A stretch of DNA of 64,000 nt from Pseudomonas grimontii (GCF_007858185.1 NZ_VFES01000010.1:186001-250000), one strand, 5' to 3'; counted from the stretch's first letter, positions 36,931 to 46,149 are shown. Numbers and translations are program-made. Notes: a model not told the origin generated them from the sequence alone.

Positions 36931-37698
36931 ATGTTGTGGCCAGGGACGCTGATCGGCGCCGGGGCTGGCTTTGCCATTGCCAGTATTCCGGGGGCCTTGT
37001 TGGGTGCGCTGTTGGGGCAGGCGTTGGATCGCCGCATGCAACTGCACAGTTGGGCACAGTTGCGCGAGCGCTTGGGCGGGCGTCCGGCGTTACGCAATGA
37101 CGAGTTATTGTTTGTGTTGCTTGGGCGCCTGGCTAAAAGCAACGGGCGTGTGTTGGACGGGCATATCCAGCAGGCGCGGCAAGAAATGCGCTCGCTGGAC
37201 ATGACCGAATCGGCCCAGCGCCGCGCGATTGCGGCGTTCAACCGCGGCAAATCCGGTTCCGACCGGGTGCGCCGCTACCTGCGTGTGCTCAAGGCCCAAC
37301 CCCATGCGGCGGAAGGGGTGTTGCGGGCGTGCTGGCGGATGGTCTGGGCGGACGGCAAGGCGGATGACGCCGAGCGTGATTTGATCGACCAGTGGGGTAG
37401 GTGGTTGGGCTGGACACCGCAACAGCTCCAGGCATTGGCGGCCGACTACACACCTGAGCGCAAGCCGCTGGTCAATCGTGGCACGACCTATCAGGAGGCG
37501 TTGCGCTTGCTTGGCGTCACCGCTACCACCGAGCCGACGGCCATCAAGCGTGCCTATCGCCGCTTGCTGAGCCGTCACCACCCGGACAAGGTGGCCGGCA
37601 GTGGTGCCAGCCCTGCGCAAGTGCGTGAGGCGACCGAGCGCACCCGTGAATTGCACAACGCCTATTCGTTGATCCGCGAGCGCCGGGATTTTCGTTGA
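36931..37698 (+). CDS. DjlA-like membrane protein with TerB and J domains
   Basis: 255 residues. A single Gly-rich N-terminal membrane segment (about 2-27), a TerB/DjlA helical domain with acidic residues in the middle (ADGKADDAERDLID), and a C-terminal J domain carrying the HPD motif (RHHPDK), which would stimulate a DnaK-type chaperone. The layout is that of E. coli DjlA. It starts immediately after murU on the same strand; a link to envelope stress is plausible but unproven. Confidence 0.88.
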   Translation: MLWPGTLIGAGAGFAIASIPGALLGALLGQALDRRMQLHSWAQLRERLGGRPALRNDELLFVLLGRLAKSNGRVLDGHIQQARQEMRSLDMTESAQRRAIAAFNRGKSGSDRVRRYLRVLKAQPHAAEGVLRACWRMVWADGKADDAERDLIDQWGRWLGWTPQQLQALAADYTPERKPLVNRGTTYQEALRLLGVTATTEPTAIKRAYRRLLSRHHPDKVAGSGASPAQVREATERTRELHNAYSLIRERRDFR

Positions 37699-37756
37699 CG
37701 ATCTTGAAGTGACAACCCCGCCCCACAATGGATCTGCCGCGATTCTGGATAGGCGA

Positions 37757-38731
37757 TCAGTCTGAACTCGCCTGCGGGCTCAACCAGCCGCGAATCCTGC
37801 GATACAACTGTTCCTGCTCGGCGGCGCTGTTGCCGGGCAGGGTCTTCAATGACACCTGCTTATAACCCTCATTCTTCAAACGCTTCGCGGCCTGGGCGCG
37901 GGCCAGGGCGTTTTTGCGTGCCTGAGCGTTGTCTTGATAGAAGACATCGGCGGTTGGCAATTTCAGGCCGGGGGCCAGTTGCTGCACGTCCGGATGACGC
38001 CCGGTGGGCGTCTGGGCCGCGACCATCACGAGCTTCTGCACCTGGGAGGGTTGTTTTTCACTCAGGTAGCGCGCAGCCCACCAAGCGCCGGTTCCATGGC
38101 CCACCAGCACCACGCTGCGTGCGCTCTGGGTCTGGGCAAAGGCCACGGCGGCATCAATGCGCGCAAAGATACGCGAGGCGTCGGTCTTGTCCTGTTCGTC
38201 GGCACCCGGGACCACCGCCGGGTCGGTGCCTTCCGCCTCGGCGCTGGCGGCTTGCTCGATCGGCTTGTCGGCGGTGCTCGCATCTTTACTGCTGGTATCG
38301 ACGGTGGCGTTGGGCGCTTCCATCACGCGGGGCGGCAGAGTGTCCACGCTCACGTCCGGCAGCGACAGGCTGAGGCTGCCCCAATTGGCGTCCGGCAATT
38401 TGCGCCGTAAAGGGCCGATTGCTTGAGGCCAGTCAGCACTTTCTCCGCTGCCCGGTACGATAATCACCACGCCTTCGGGTTCGGCAGTGTTGGCCGGTTT
38501 CCACAGGGCGAGGAACGAGTCACTCCCGGCCTGCAACTGTTGCTGTTCCTGCTGCGGAAGAATGCGTTCCAGGGCGTTGGCCTCTTCCTGGCTACGCTCG
38601 GGCAGGGGCTGGCGTTCGACGGGTTTTTCGGCCGCGGGCTCAGGCGTGTCTGCGGCCTGTACAGAAAAGGCACTGGTAAACAGCAGTGACAGGCACAATG
38701 CTGGCAGTGCCGAACGGTTTCGATAGGGCAT
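37757..38731 (-). CDS. DUF3530 family protein, alpha/beta-hydrolase-like, exported
   Basis: 324 residues with a signal peptide ending SVQA at about residue 26 and an acidic, low-complexity middle (about 135-185). The fold looks like an alpha/beta hydrolase: VVIIVPGSGESADWP resembles an oxyanion loop and VVLVGHGTGAWWAARYL the nucleophile elbow. The elbow reads GHGTG, so the usual Ser of GxSxG is replaced by Gly and the protein may not be a classic hydrolase. Divergent from agtS across 77 bases. Confidence 0.78.
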   Translation of the reverse strand: MPYRNRSALPALCLSLLFTSAFSVQAADTPEPAAEKPVERQPLPERSQEEANALERILPQQEQQQLQAGSDSFLALWKPANTAEPEGVVIIVPGSGESADWPQAIGPLRRKLPDANWGSLSLSLPDVSVDTLPPRVMEAPNATVDTSSKDASTADKPIEQAASAEAEGTDPAVVPGADEQDKTDASRIFARIDAAVAFAQTQSARSVVLVGHGTGAWWAARYLSEKQPSQVQKLVMVAAQTPTGRHPDVQQLAPGLKLPTADVFYQDNAQARKNALARAQAAKRLKNEGYKQVSLKTLPGNSAAEQEQLYRRIRGWLSPQASSD

Positions 38732-38808
38732 CGTTGATTTCCGGCCAGAAGTGATTCCAGCAGCCTAATGGGTTGGTCAGTATTTGTCAGTGATGTGAGA
38801 CGTGGATC

Positions 38809-40803
38809 ATGGGTTTTCGCTGTCTGCTGGTTATCGGCTGTTTGTGCGTTGCCTTGATGGCAAACGCTTCCCCCGCGCCCGCCGCACCGCAGGCGCAGCT
38901 TAATGCGCAGCAGCGCGAATGGCTGGCCCAGCACTCGGAACTGCGAGTAGGCGTGGTGTTGCAGGCGCCTTACGCGCAATACGACCGACGTCTGCAGCGC
39001 TTGTCCGGGGCGAATGTGGAGTTGATGCAGTGGTTGGCCAAGGCGCTGAACATCGAGCTGACCTGGCGCAACTTCCCTGATCAGGAGCAACTGGAAGCGG
39101 CCGTACGCGACGACGAGGTAGACATTGCCCCTGGCTTGCAGCAAACCCCGGCCGGGTTGCGCCTGTGGCTGTTCACCGACCCCTATATGCGTGTGCCGCA
39201 ACATATTGTCGGCATCCGCGAGGGCGGTGGTGCCGTGGAACTGGAAAAACTCGACGATCAATCCCGCGTCGCCGTGCGCATGCCCAGCGCTGTGGCCGAT
39301 TACCTGCGCAGTACCTACCCCGGTCTCAACCTGCAAGGCGTGCCCGTGGAGCGCCAGGCCTTGCAATTGTTGGTCAGCCAGCAGGCGCGTTACGCCGTGG
39401 TGGATGAAGCGCAATTGAGCCGCTTGTCCGCAGAGCCTGAGTTCAGTGGGCTGGCGGTGGTGGGGGATATCGGCCTGCCGCAATTGTTGCGGGTGGCTAC
39501 TCGCCGGGATTGGCCTGAACTGGCCGGCATCATGGAAAGTGCCCTGAGCGCTATCCAGGCCCGCGACCTGGATCAACTGCACAGTCGCTGGCTGCAACCC
39601 AAATACCCACGGTTGTCCGAATCCAAAGGCCTGTGGCAAAACCTCAGCCTGCTGCTCGGCCTGTTGCTGCTCGCCAGCCTGGCCGTGGTGTTCTGGCAGC
39701 GCCGCCAGCAACGCGGGCTGGAGCATGACCTGCTGGCCGCCCGCGAAGAAAGCGCGGCCCGCGCCGCCGGTGCCGAAGCGTTGCGCCTGACGCAGTTTTC
39801 CATCGACCAAAGCACCGTCGGCATCCTGTGGGTCAACTGGGACAGCCATGTGCGCTACGCCAATCGTGCGGCCGAAAGCATGCTCGGTTACGCCCCCGGT
39901 GCACTGATCGAACGGCCGTTGGTCGCCCTCGACCCGACCCTGGATATGGACCGCTGGCTCAACCTGTGGAAGCGTGCACGGGCCAGCGAAGAGGGGCCGC
40001 AGAACTTCGCCACCGATTGTTTGCGCGCCGATGGCAGCATCCTGCCGGCCAATGTGTCCTTGAGCTTTCTGCGCTTTGCCGAGGCTGAGTACCTGGTGGT
40101 CTACCTGAACGATGTCACCGAACTGCGCCGCACCCTGGCCGCCTTGATGCAAAGTGAAGCGCAACTGCGCGAGTTGTCCGCCCACCTGGAAACCGTGCGC
40201 GAAGAAGAAAAGGCCCGCATCGCCCGGGAAGTGCACGATGAGCTCGGGCAAATGCTCACGGTGCTCAAGCTGGAAACCTCCATGTGCGAGCTGTCCTATG
40301 CGCAACTGGATCCTGGCCTGCATGAGCGCTTGAACAGCATGAAGCGCCTGATCGCCCAACTGTTCCAGTTGGTGCGGGACGTGGCGACGGCGCTGCGCCC
40401 GCCGATCCTCGACGCCGGTATTGCCTCGGCGATTGAATGGCAGGCACGGCGTTTCGAAGCGCGCACGCAAATCCCCTGCCTGGTGCAGGTACCGGATAAC
40501 CTGCCGACCTTGAGCGATGCCAAGGCCATCGGCCTGTTCCGTATCCTGCAAGAGGCGCTGACCAATGTGATGCGCCATGCCCAGGCGCATACTGTCGAGC
40601 TGACCCTGGCGGTGGAAGGCGCCGACCTGCGGCTGACCATCAGTGACGATGGCGTCGGGTTCGTCCAGGCCCAGGGGCGCCCGGTGTCGTTTGGTCTGGT
40701 GGGGATGCGTGAGCGGGTGCTGATCATGGGCGGGCAGCTGAGCCTGGACAGTCAATTGGGCGAGGGCACCACCCTGAGTGTCACGGTGCCGTTGGATGCA
40801 TAA
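38809..40803 (+). CDS. agtS: AgtS-like sensor histidine kinase with periplasmic SBP domain
   Basis: 664 residues: signal peptide, SBP_bac_3 sensor domain (about 40-265), membrane helix near 280-300, PAS domain (about 325-440), NarL-type HisKA_3 dimerisation domain with His476 (REVHDELGQ), and a C-terminal ATPase domain (DDGVGFV). It is followed 18 bases on by the response regulator and then by the transporter it probably controls. In P. aeruginosa AgtSR respond to GABA and 5-aminovalerate; the name is transferred from layout and gene order. Confidence 0.85.
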   Translation: MGFRCLLVIGCLCVALMANASPAPAAPQAQLNAQQREWLAQHSELRVGVVLQAPYAQYDRRLQRLSGANVELMQWLAKALNIELTWRNFPDQEQLEAAVRDDEVDIAPGLQQTPAGLRLWLFTDPYMRVPQHIVGIREGGGAVELEKLDDQSRVAVRMPSAVADYLRSTYPGLNLQGVPVERQALQLLVSQQARYAVVDEAQLSRLSAEPEFSGLAVVGDIGLPQLLRVATRRDWPELAGIMESALSAIQARDLDQLHSRWLQPKYPRLSESKGLWQNLSLLLGLLLLASLAVVFWQRRQQRGLEHDLLAAREESAARAAGAEALRLTQFSIDQSTVGILWVNWDSHVRYANRAAESMLGYAPGALIERPLVALDPTLDMDRWLNLWKRARASEEGPQNFATDCLRADGSILPANVSLSFLRFAEAEYLVVYLNDVTELRRTLAALMQSEAQLRELSAHLETVREEEKARIAREVHDELGQMLTVLKLETSMCELSYAQLDPGLHERLNSMKRLIAQLFQLVRDVATALRPPILDAGIASAIEWQARRFEARTQIPCLVQVPDNLPTLSDAKAIGLFRILQEALTNVMRHAQAHTVELTLAVEGADLRLTISDDGVGFVQAQGRPVSFGLVGMRERVLIMGGQLSLDSQLGEGTTLSVTVPLDA

Positions 40804-40821
40804 CGATAAGAGGAAGCCCTT

Positions 40822-41451
40822 GTGATCCGTGTACTGGTAGCCGAAGACCACACCATTGTTCGTGAAGGCATCAAGCAATTGATCGGCCTGGCCAAAGACC
40901 TGCTGGTGGTGGGCGAGGCAAGTAATGGCGAACAGTTGTTGGAGACCTTGCGCCATGTGCCTTGCGAGGTGGTGTTGCTGGACATCTCGATGCCAGGCGT
41001 CAATGGCCTGGAAGCGATTGCGCGCATTCGTGCGCTGAGCAATCCGCCGGCAATCCTGGTGCTGTCGATGCACGATGAGGCGCAAATGGCCGCCCGCGCC
41101 CTGAAGGTGGGTGCGGCGGGTTACGCCACCAAGGACAGCGACCCGGCGCTGCTGTTGATGGCGATTCGCAAGGTCGCGGCCGGTGGGCGTTACATCGACC
41201 CGGACCTGGCGGACCGCATGGTCTTCGAGGTCGGCCTGACTGACTCGAGGCCCTTGCATTCGCTGCTGTCCGAGCGTGAGTTCTCAGTGTTCGAGCGCCT
41301 GGCCCAGGGCGCCAACGTCAATGACATCGCCCAGCAACTGGCGTTGAGCAGCAAGACCATCAGCACTCACAAGGCGCGGCTGATGCAGAAGCTCAATATC
41401 ACTTCCCTGGCGGAACTGGTGAAGTACGCGATGGAGCACAAGCTTTTCTAG
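40822..41451 (+). CDS. agtR: AgtR-like NarL-family response regulator
   Basis: 209 residues: receiver domain with phosphorylatable D54 (LLDISMPGVNG) and a LuxR/NarL helix-turn-helix at the C-terminus (VNDIAQQLALSSKTISTHKA). Starts with GTG, with AGAGG upstream. It lies between agtS and agtA and should activate the downstream transporter operon. Confidence 0.87.
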   Translation: MIRVLVAEDHTIVREGIKQLIGLAKDLLVVGEASNGEQLLETLRHVPCEVVLLDISMPGVNGLEAIARIRALSNPPAILVLSMHDEAQMAARALKVGAAGYATKDSDPALLLMAIRKVAAGGRYIDPDLADRMVFEVGLTDSRPLHSLLSEREFSVFERLAQGANVNDIAQQLALSSKTISTHKARLMQKLNITSLAELVKYAMEHKLF

Positions 41452-41504
41452 CAACATATCTATTAACGACACACTACAAAACACAGTCGCGCCCATTCTT
41501 GCCG

Positions 41505-41529
41505 CTTGTAGCTCAACTCTTGCAGCTGC
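41505..41529. repeat. Fragment of AAGCTTGCAGCT-type repeat
   Basis: CTTGTAGCTCAACTCTTGCA plus GCTGC closely resembles the right arm of the element at 25266-25293. It is a single decayed arm between agtR and agtA. Confidence 0.55.
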
Positions 41530-41552
41530 GTTGTCCAACGCCCGCCATCCGT

Positions 41553-41568
41553 GTAGGGCGATCCCTAC
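41553..41568. promoter_or_regulatory. Candidate AgtR operator upstream of agtA
   Basis: GTAGGGCGATCCCTAC is a perfect 6-bp inverted repeat with a 4-base centre, 68 bases before the candidate agtA -10. NarL-family regulators bind such short dyads upstream of the promoters they activate. The binding protein is inferred from position only. Confidence 0.45.
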
Positions 41569-41635
41569 CCCAAACCTTCCATCCGGCTGATGCAATTCTC
41601 TCCTGGCCCCCGATTTCCGGGGTCTCGCGCCTGGA

Positions 41636-41642
41636 CTACGCT
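41636..41642 (+). promoter_or_regulatory. Candidate agtA -10 element (CTACGCT)
   Basis: ACTACGCTTGTGCCA fits the sigma-S-type -10 pattern CTAYRCT and lies 36 bases before the agtA ATG. A nearly identical stretch stands before the alcohol dehydrogenase gene at 46150. Confidence 0.45.
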
Positions 41643-41677
41643 TGTGCCACAGCAGTCCAAAATACAAAGGTGCGGGT

Positions 41678-42790
41678 ATGAGCGAGGTGGATTCAAATGA
41701 TGTGCTGGTCAGCTTTCGTGGCGTGCAGAAGAGCTACGACGGCGAGAACCTGATCGTCAAAGACCTCAACCTGGAAATTCGCAAGGGCGAGTTCCTCACC
41801 TTGCTCGGGCCTTCCGGTTCGGGCAAGACCACCAGCCTGATGATGCTGGCCGGTTTCGAAACGCCGACTGCCGGGGAAATCCAGCTGGCCGGGCGCTCGA
41901 TCAACAACGTGCCGCCGCACAAGCGCGACATCGGCATGGTGTTCCAGAACTACGCGCTGTTCCCGCACATGACCGTCGCCGAGAACCTTGCGTTCCCGCT
42001 GTCGGTGCGGGGCTTGAGCAAGACCGATATCAGCGAGCGGGTCAAGCGCGTGCTGAGCATGGTCCAGCTCGATGCCTTCGCCCAGCGCTATCCGGCGCAA
42101 CTGTCCGGCGGCCAGCAACAGCGCGTGGCCTTGGCCCGGGCGTTGGTGTTCGAACCGCAACTGGTACTGATGGACGAACCCCTCGGCGCCCTCGACAAGC
42201 AATTGCGCGAACACATGCAGATGGAGATCAAGCACCTGCACCAACGCCTCGGCGTGACCGTGGTGTACGTGACCCACGACCAGGGCGAAGCCTTGACCAT
42301 GTCCGACCGCGTGGCGGTGTTCCACCAGGGGGAGATCCAGCAGATCGCCGCACCGCGCACCTTGTACGAAGAGCCGAAAAACACCTTCGTCGCCAACTTC
42401 ATCGGTGAAAACAACCGCCTCAATGGCCGCCTGCACAGCCACACCGGCGAGCGCTGCGTGGTCGAGCTGGCGCGCGGCGAGAAGGTCGAGGCGCTGGCGG
42501 TGAACGTCGGCCAGATCGGCGGCCCGGTGACCCTGTCGGTACGCCCTGAGCGTGTCAGCCTCAATGGCTCCAGCGAAAGCTGCGTTAACCGATTCTCCGG
42601 GCGGGTGGCGGAATTTATCTACCTGGGCGACCACGTGCGTGTGCGCCTGGAAGTCTGCGGCAAGGCCGATTTTTTTGTGAAACAACCGATCGCCGAGCTG
42701 GATCCGGCACTGGCGGTCGGCGACGTGGTACCGATTGGCTGGCAAGTCGAGCACGTTCGCGCACTCGACCCACTTCTAGAGGCGAATTGA
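41678..42790 (+). CDS. agtA: AgtA-like ABC transporter ATP-binding protein
   Basis: 370-residue ATPase of the polyamine/spermidine importer class (PotA-like). Walker A GPSGSGKTT, Q-loop, signature LSGGQQQR, Walker B LVLMDEP and the H-loop THDQ are all intact; a C-terminal TOBE domain follows. It powers uptake by AgtB, AgtC and AgtD of 5-aminovalerate and GABA in P. aeruginosa; the substrate here is inferred from gene order. The ATG at 41678 is preferred over an upstream frame. Confidence 0.88.
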   Translation: MSEVDSNDVLVSFRGVQKSYDGENLIVKDLNLEIRKGEFLTLLGPSGSGKTTSLMMLAGFETPTAGEIQLAGRSINNVPPHKRDIGMVFQNYALFPHMTVAENLAFPLSVRGLSKTDISERVKRVLSMVQLDAFAQRYPAQLSGGQQQRVALARALVFEPQLVLMDEPLGALDKQLREHMQMEIKHLHQRLGVTVVYVTHDQGEALTMSDRVAVFHQGEIQQIAAPRTLYEEPKNTFVANFIGENNRLNGRLHSHTGERCVVELARGEKVEALAVNVGQIGGPVTLSVRPERVSLNGSSESCVNRFSGRVAEFIYLGDHVRVRLEVCGKADFFVKQPIAELDPALAVGDVVPIGWQVEHVRALDPLLEAN

Positions 42791-42833
42791 TCGCCCCATG
42801 GCTTCACCAACCCTGCACGTGGAGAGAACAACA

Positions 42834-43874
42834 ATGTTGAGATCCCTGAAATATTCCGTCCTGGCCCTGAGCTTGATGGGCGCGACACAGGCCATGGCCG
42901 GCCAGGACCTGACCGTCGTGTCCTTTGGCGGCGCGAACAAGGCTGCACAGGTCAAGGCCTTCTACGCGCCGTGGGAAAGCGCGGGCAACGGCAAGATTGT
43001 CGCCGGTGAGTACAACGGTGAGATGGCCAAGGTGAAAGCCATGGTCGACACCAAGAGCGTGTCCTGGGACCTGGTGGAAGTGGAATCGCCGGAATTATCC
43101 CGTGGCTGTGACGAAGACATGTTCGAGCCGCTGGACCCGAAACTGTTCGGTAACAGCGCCGACTACGTGAAGGGCGCGATCCAACCGTGCGGCGTGGGCT
43201 TCTTCGTATGGTCGACCGTTCTGGCCTATAACGCGGACAAACTGGCTTCCGCGCCAACCAGCTGGGCAGATTTCTGGGACACCAAGAAATTCCCGGGCAA
43301 GCGCGGCCTGCGCAAGGGCGCCAAGTACACCCTGGAATTCGCCTTGATGGCCGACGGCGTGGCGCCGAAGGACGTCTACAAAGTGCTGGCTGGCAAAGAT
43401 GGTCAGGACCGTGCGTTCAAGAAGCTCGACGAACTCAAGCCGTCGATCCAATGGTGGGAAGCCGGCGCACAACCGCCGCAATACCTCGCCTCGGGTGACG
43501 TAGTGATGAGCTCGGCTTACAACGGCCGCATCGCCGCCGTGCAAAAAGAAAGCAACCTGAAAGTGGTGTGGAACGGCGGCATCTACGACTTCGATGCCTG
43601 GGCCATCCCTAAAGGCCTGGCCAAGGACCGTGCCGAAGCGGCGAAGAAATTCATCGCCTTCTCGGTACAGCCTCAGCAGCAGAAGACTTACTCGGAAAAC
43701 ATCGCCTACGGCCCGGCCAATATCCAAGCCGTACCGTTGCTGGCCAAGGACATCCTCAAGGATATGCCGACTACGCCAGAGAACATCGCCAACCAGGTGC
43801 AGATCGATGTGAGCTTCTGGGCGGATAACGGCGAGCAGCTGGAGCAGCGCTTCAACTCCTGGGCTGCCAAGTAA
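42834..43874 (+). CDS. agtB: AgtB-like periplasmic substrate-binding protein
   Basis: 346 residues, PotD/SBP_bac_8 type, with a signal peptide ending AMA near residue 22 and a mature start GQDLTVVSFGGANKAAQ. Such proteins bind polyamines or omega-amino acids. GGAGAG precedes the ATG at 42834. A REPIN follows the stop, which would stabilise this mRNA segment and fits the need for more binding protein than permease. Confidence 0.86.
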   Translation: MLRSLKYSVLALSLMGATQAMAGQDLTVVSFGGANKAAQVKAFYAPWESAGNGKIVAGEYNGEMAKVKAMVDTKSVSWDLVEVESPELSRGCDEDMFEPLDPKLFGNSADYVKGAIQPCGVGFFVWSTVLAYNADKLASAPTSWADFWDTKKFPGKRGLRKGAKYTLEFALMADGVAPKDVYKVLAGKDGQDRAFKKLDELKPSIQWWEAGAQPPQYLASGDVVMSSAYNGRIAAVQKESNLKVVWNGGIYDFDAWAIPKGLAKDRAEAAKKFIAFSVQPQQQKTYSENIAYGPANIQAVPLLAKDILKDMPTTPENIANQVQIDVSFWADNGEQLEQRFNSWAAK

Positions 43875-43884
43875 CACCGCATAA

Positions 43885-43980
43885 CCCTGTGGGAGGGGGC
43901 TTGCTCCCGATGGCGGTGTTTCAGTTGATAAATGATTTGACTGACACTCCGCTATCGGGGGCAAGCCCTCTCCCACAGGG
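43885..43980. repeat. REPIN (GTGGGAGGGGGCTTGC type) between agtB and agtC
   Basis: Two inverted REP units, CCCTGTGGGAGGGGGCTTGC onward and its reverse ending CTCTCCCACAGGG, separated by about 40 bases that include the usual TGACTGACAC stretch. Nearly the same element recurs at 52979-53068. It is an imperfect long hairpin inside an operon. Confidence 0.92.
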
Positions 43981-44013
43981 GGTCTGTATTTAATTCAATA
44001 TCCGGAGTTAGCC

Positions 44014-45237
44014 ATGGCCGTTCCCTCAACCCTCAAGCAGCGCCTGGCGCGTGCCGAGCGGCTCAACCGCTGGAAGGCCCAAGCCTTGATTGCGCCGCTG
44101 GTGCTGTTTTTGCTGCTGGTGTTCCTGGTGCCGATTGTTGCGCTGCTGTTTAAAAGCGTGGGCAACCCGGAAGTGGTGGGCGGTTTGCCGCGCACCGTGG
44201 TGGCGGTGATGGCCTGGGATGGTCGTGGTCTGCCGGGTGAGCCGGTGTATCAGGCTCTGAGTGAGGACCTGGGCGAGGCGCGTAAAAACCAGACCCTGGG
44301 CGATCTGTCCAAACGCTTGAACATGGAACTGGCCGGCTATCGCAGCCTGTTGACCAAAACCGCGCGGGCGCTGCCGTTTACCGAAGCGCCTGCCTCTTAT
44401 AAAGCAGCGCTGGAAAACCTCGACGAACGCTGGGGCGACCCGGCGTACTGGCAGGCGATCCGGCGCAACACCAGCAGCCTGACGCCGTTCTACTTGCTGG
44501 CGGCCGTCGATCACCGCATCGACGACCTTGGCGAAGTGGCCCCGGCCACACCGGACCAGGCCATCTACTTGGACATCTTCGCCCGCACCTTCTGGATGGG
44601 CCTGGTGATCACCGCCATCTGCCTGTTGCTGGCTTACCCGCTGGCGTACTTGCTGGCCAACCTGCCGGCGCGCAAAAGTAACCTGTTGATGATTCTGGTA
44701 TTGCTGCCGTTCTGGACCTCGATCCTGGTACGGGTGGCGGCGTGGATCGTGCTGTTGCAGTCCGGCGGGCTGATCAACAGTGCGCTGATGGGCATGGGCC
44801 TGATCGACAAACCCCTGGAGCTGGTGTTCAACCGCACCGGGGTTTACATCTCCATGGTGCATATCCTGCTGCCATTCATGATTTTGCCGATCTACAGCGT
44901 GATGAAAGGTATCTCGCCCACCTACATGCGTGCGGCGATTTCCCTGGGCTGTCACCCGTTTGCCAGCTTCTGGCGCGTGTACTTCCCCCAGACGTATGCC
45001 GGTGTCGGCGCCGGATGCCTGTTGGTGTTCATCCTGGCGATTGGTTACTACATCACCCCGGCATTGCTGGGCAGCCCGAACGACCAGATGGTCAGCTACT
45101 TCGTGGCCTTCTACACCAACACCAGCATCAACTGGGGCATGGCGACGGCGTTGGGCGGCTTGCTGCTGCTGGCGACCGTGGTGCTGTACCTGATCTACAA
45201 CCGGCTGGTGGGCGCCAGTCGCCTGCGCCTGAGCTGA
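44014..45237 (+). CDS. agtC: AgtC-like ABC permease with large periplasmic insertion
   Basis: 407 residues, PotB-type inner-membrane permease. The first membrane helix (about 25-48) is followed by some 140 residues of soluble sequence before the second (about 198-218); PotB-type permeases of about 285-310 residues lack this. The EAA coupling loop (MRAAISLGCHPFASFWRVYF) is conserved. It pairs with AgtD. The inserted domain has no family I recognise. Confidence 0.86.
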   Translation: MAVPSTLKQRLARAERLNRWKAQALIAPLVLFLLLVFLVPIVALLFKSVGNPEVVGGLPRTVVAVMAWDGRGLPGEPVYQALSEDLGEARKNQTLGDLSKRLNMELAGYRSLLTKTARALPFTEAPASYKAALENLDERWGDPAYWQAIRRNTSSLTPFYLLAAVDHRIDDLGEVAPATPDQAIYLDIFARTFWMGLVITAICLLLAYPLAYLLANLPARKSNLLMILVLLPFWTSILVRVAAWIVLLQSGGLINSALMGMGLIDKPLELVFNRTGVYISMVHILLPFMILPIYSVMKGISPTYMRAAISLGCHPFASFWRVYFPQTYAGVGAGCLLVFILAIGYYITPALLGSPNDQMVSYFVAFYTNTSINWGMATALGGLLLLATVVLYLIYNRLVGASRLRLS

Positions 45238-45249
45238 GGAGACCTTGCA

Positions 45250-46074
45250 ATGCTGAGCCCTTATATGTCACCGGTGGAACGGGTGTGGTTCTACAGCTTG
45301 CGGATCCTCTGCGGCTTGATCCTGTTGTTCCTGATATTGCCTGTGCTGGTCATCATCCCGCTGTCGTTCAACAGTGGCAGTTTCCTGGTGTATCCGCTGC
45401 AAGGTTTCTCGCTGCACTGGTACCAGGACTTCTTCGCCTCGGCGGAATGGATGCGTGCGCTGAAGAACAGCATCATCGTCGCCCCGGCAGCCACGGTGCT
45501 GGCCATGGTGTTCGGCACCCTGGCGGCGATCGGACTGACCCGTGGGGATTTCCCCGGCAAGGCGCTGGTGATGGCCCTGGTGATTTCGCCGATGGTGGTG
45601 CCGGTGGTGATTATCGGTGTGGCCAGCTACCTGTTCTTTGCGCCGCTGGGCCTGGGCAACAGTTTCTTCTCGTTGATCGTGGTGCATGCCGTGCTTGGGG
45701 TGCCATTTGTGATCATCACCGTGTCGGCGACCTTGCAGGGTTTCAACCATAACCTGGTACGGGCGGCGGCCAGCCTGGGCGCCTCGCCATTGACGGCGTT
45801 TCGCCGAGTGACCCTGCCGCTGATCGCACCGGGGGTGATCTCCGGTGCGCTGTTTGCCTTCGCCACATCGTTCGATGAGGTGGTGGTGACGCTGTTCCTC
45901 GCCGGCCCCGAGCAAGCGACCCTGCCGCGCCAGATGTTCAGCGGCATCCGCGAAAACCTCAGCCCGACGATTGCGGCGGCGGCGACTTTGCTGATTGCCT
46001 TCTCGGTGTTGCTGTTGCTCACCCTGGAATGGCTGCGCGGGCGTAGCGAGAAACTGCGCACTGCCCAGGTCTAA
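45250..46074 (+). CDS. agtD: AgtD-like ABC permease
   Basis: 274 residues, PotC-type permease with six predicted membrane helices and a conserved EAA loop (VRAAASLGASPLTAFRRVTL). Second transmembrane subunit of the transporter, 12 bases after agtC, followed by a terminator that closes the agt operon. Confidence 0.88.
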   Translation: MLSPYMSPVERVWFYSLRILCGLILLFLILPVLVIIPLSFNSGSFLVYPLQGFSLHWYQDFFASAEWMRALKNSIIVAPAATVLAMVFGTLAAIGLTRGDFPGKALVMALVISPMVVPVVIIGVASYLFFAPLGLGNSFFSLIVVHAVLGVPFVIITVSATLQGFNHNLVRAAASLGASPLTAFRRVTLPLIAPGVISGALFAFATSFDEVVVTLFLAGPEQATLPRQMFSGIRENLSPTIAAAATLLIAFSVLLLLTLEWLRGRSEKLRTAQV

Positions 46075-46084
46075 AGCCCAACAC

Positions 46085-46107
46085 AGCCCCCTCCCACAGG
46101 GGGCTTT
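46085..46107 (+). terminator. Terminator of the agt operon
   Basis: AGCCCCCT / AGGGGGCT stem of 8 bp with a 5-base loop, then TTT, eleven bases after agtD. The CCCTCCCACAGGG core looks like a REP remnant reused as a terminator. Confidence 0.75.
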
Positions 46108-46149
46108 GACCATTCAGCGCCTGAATGAAAGACAACCCGATCCAGTCAG

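Noticed and set aside
38464..41259. 931-codon open frame on the minus strand opposite agtS and agtR
   Set aside because: Rich in Gln, His and Arg with no recognisable motif, and the real genes on the plus strand have clear domains.
44026..44955. 309-codon minus-strand frame opposite agtC
   Set aside because: Gln/His/Arg-rich antisense sequence without domains; it mirrors the AgtC codons.
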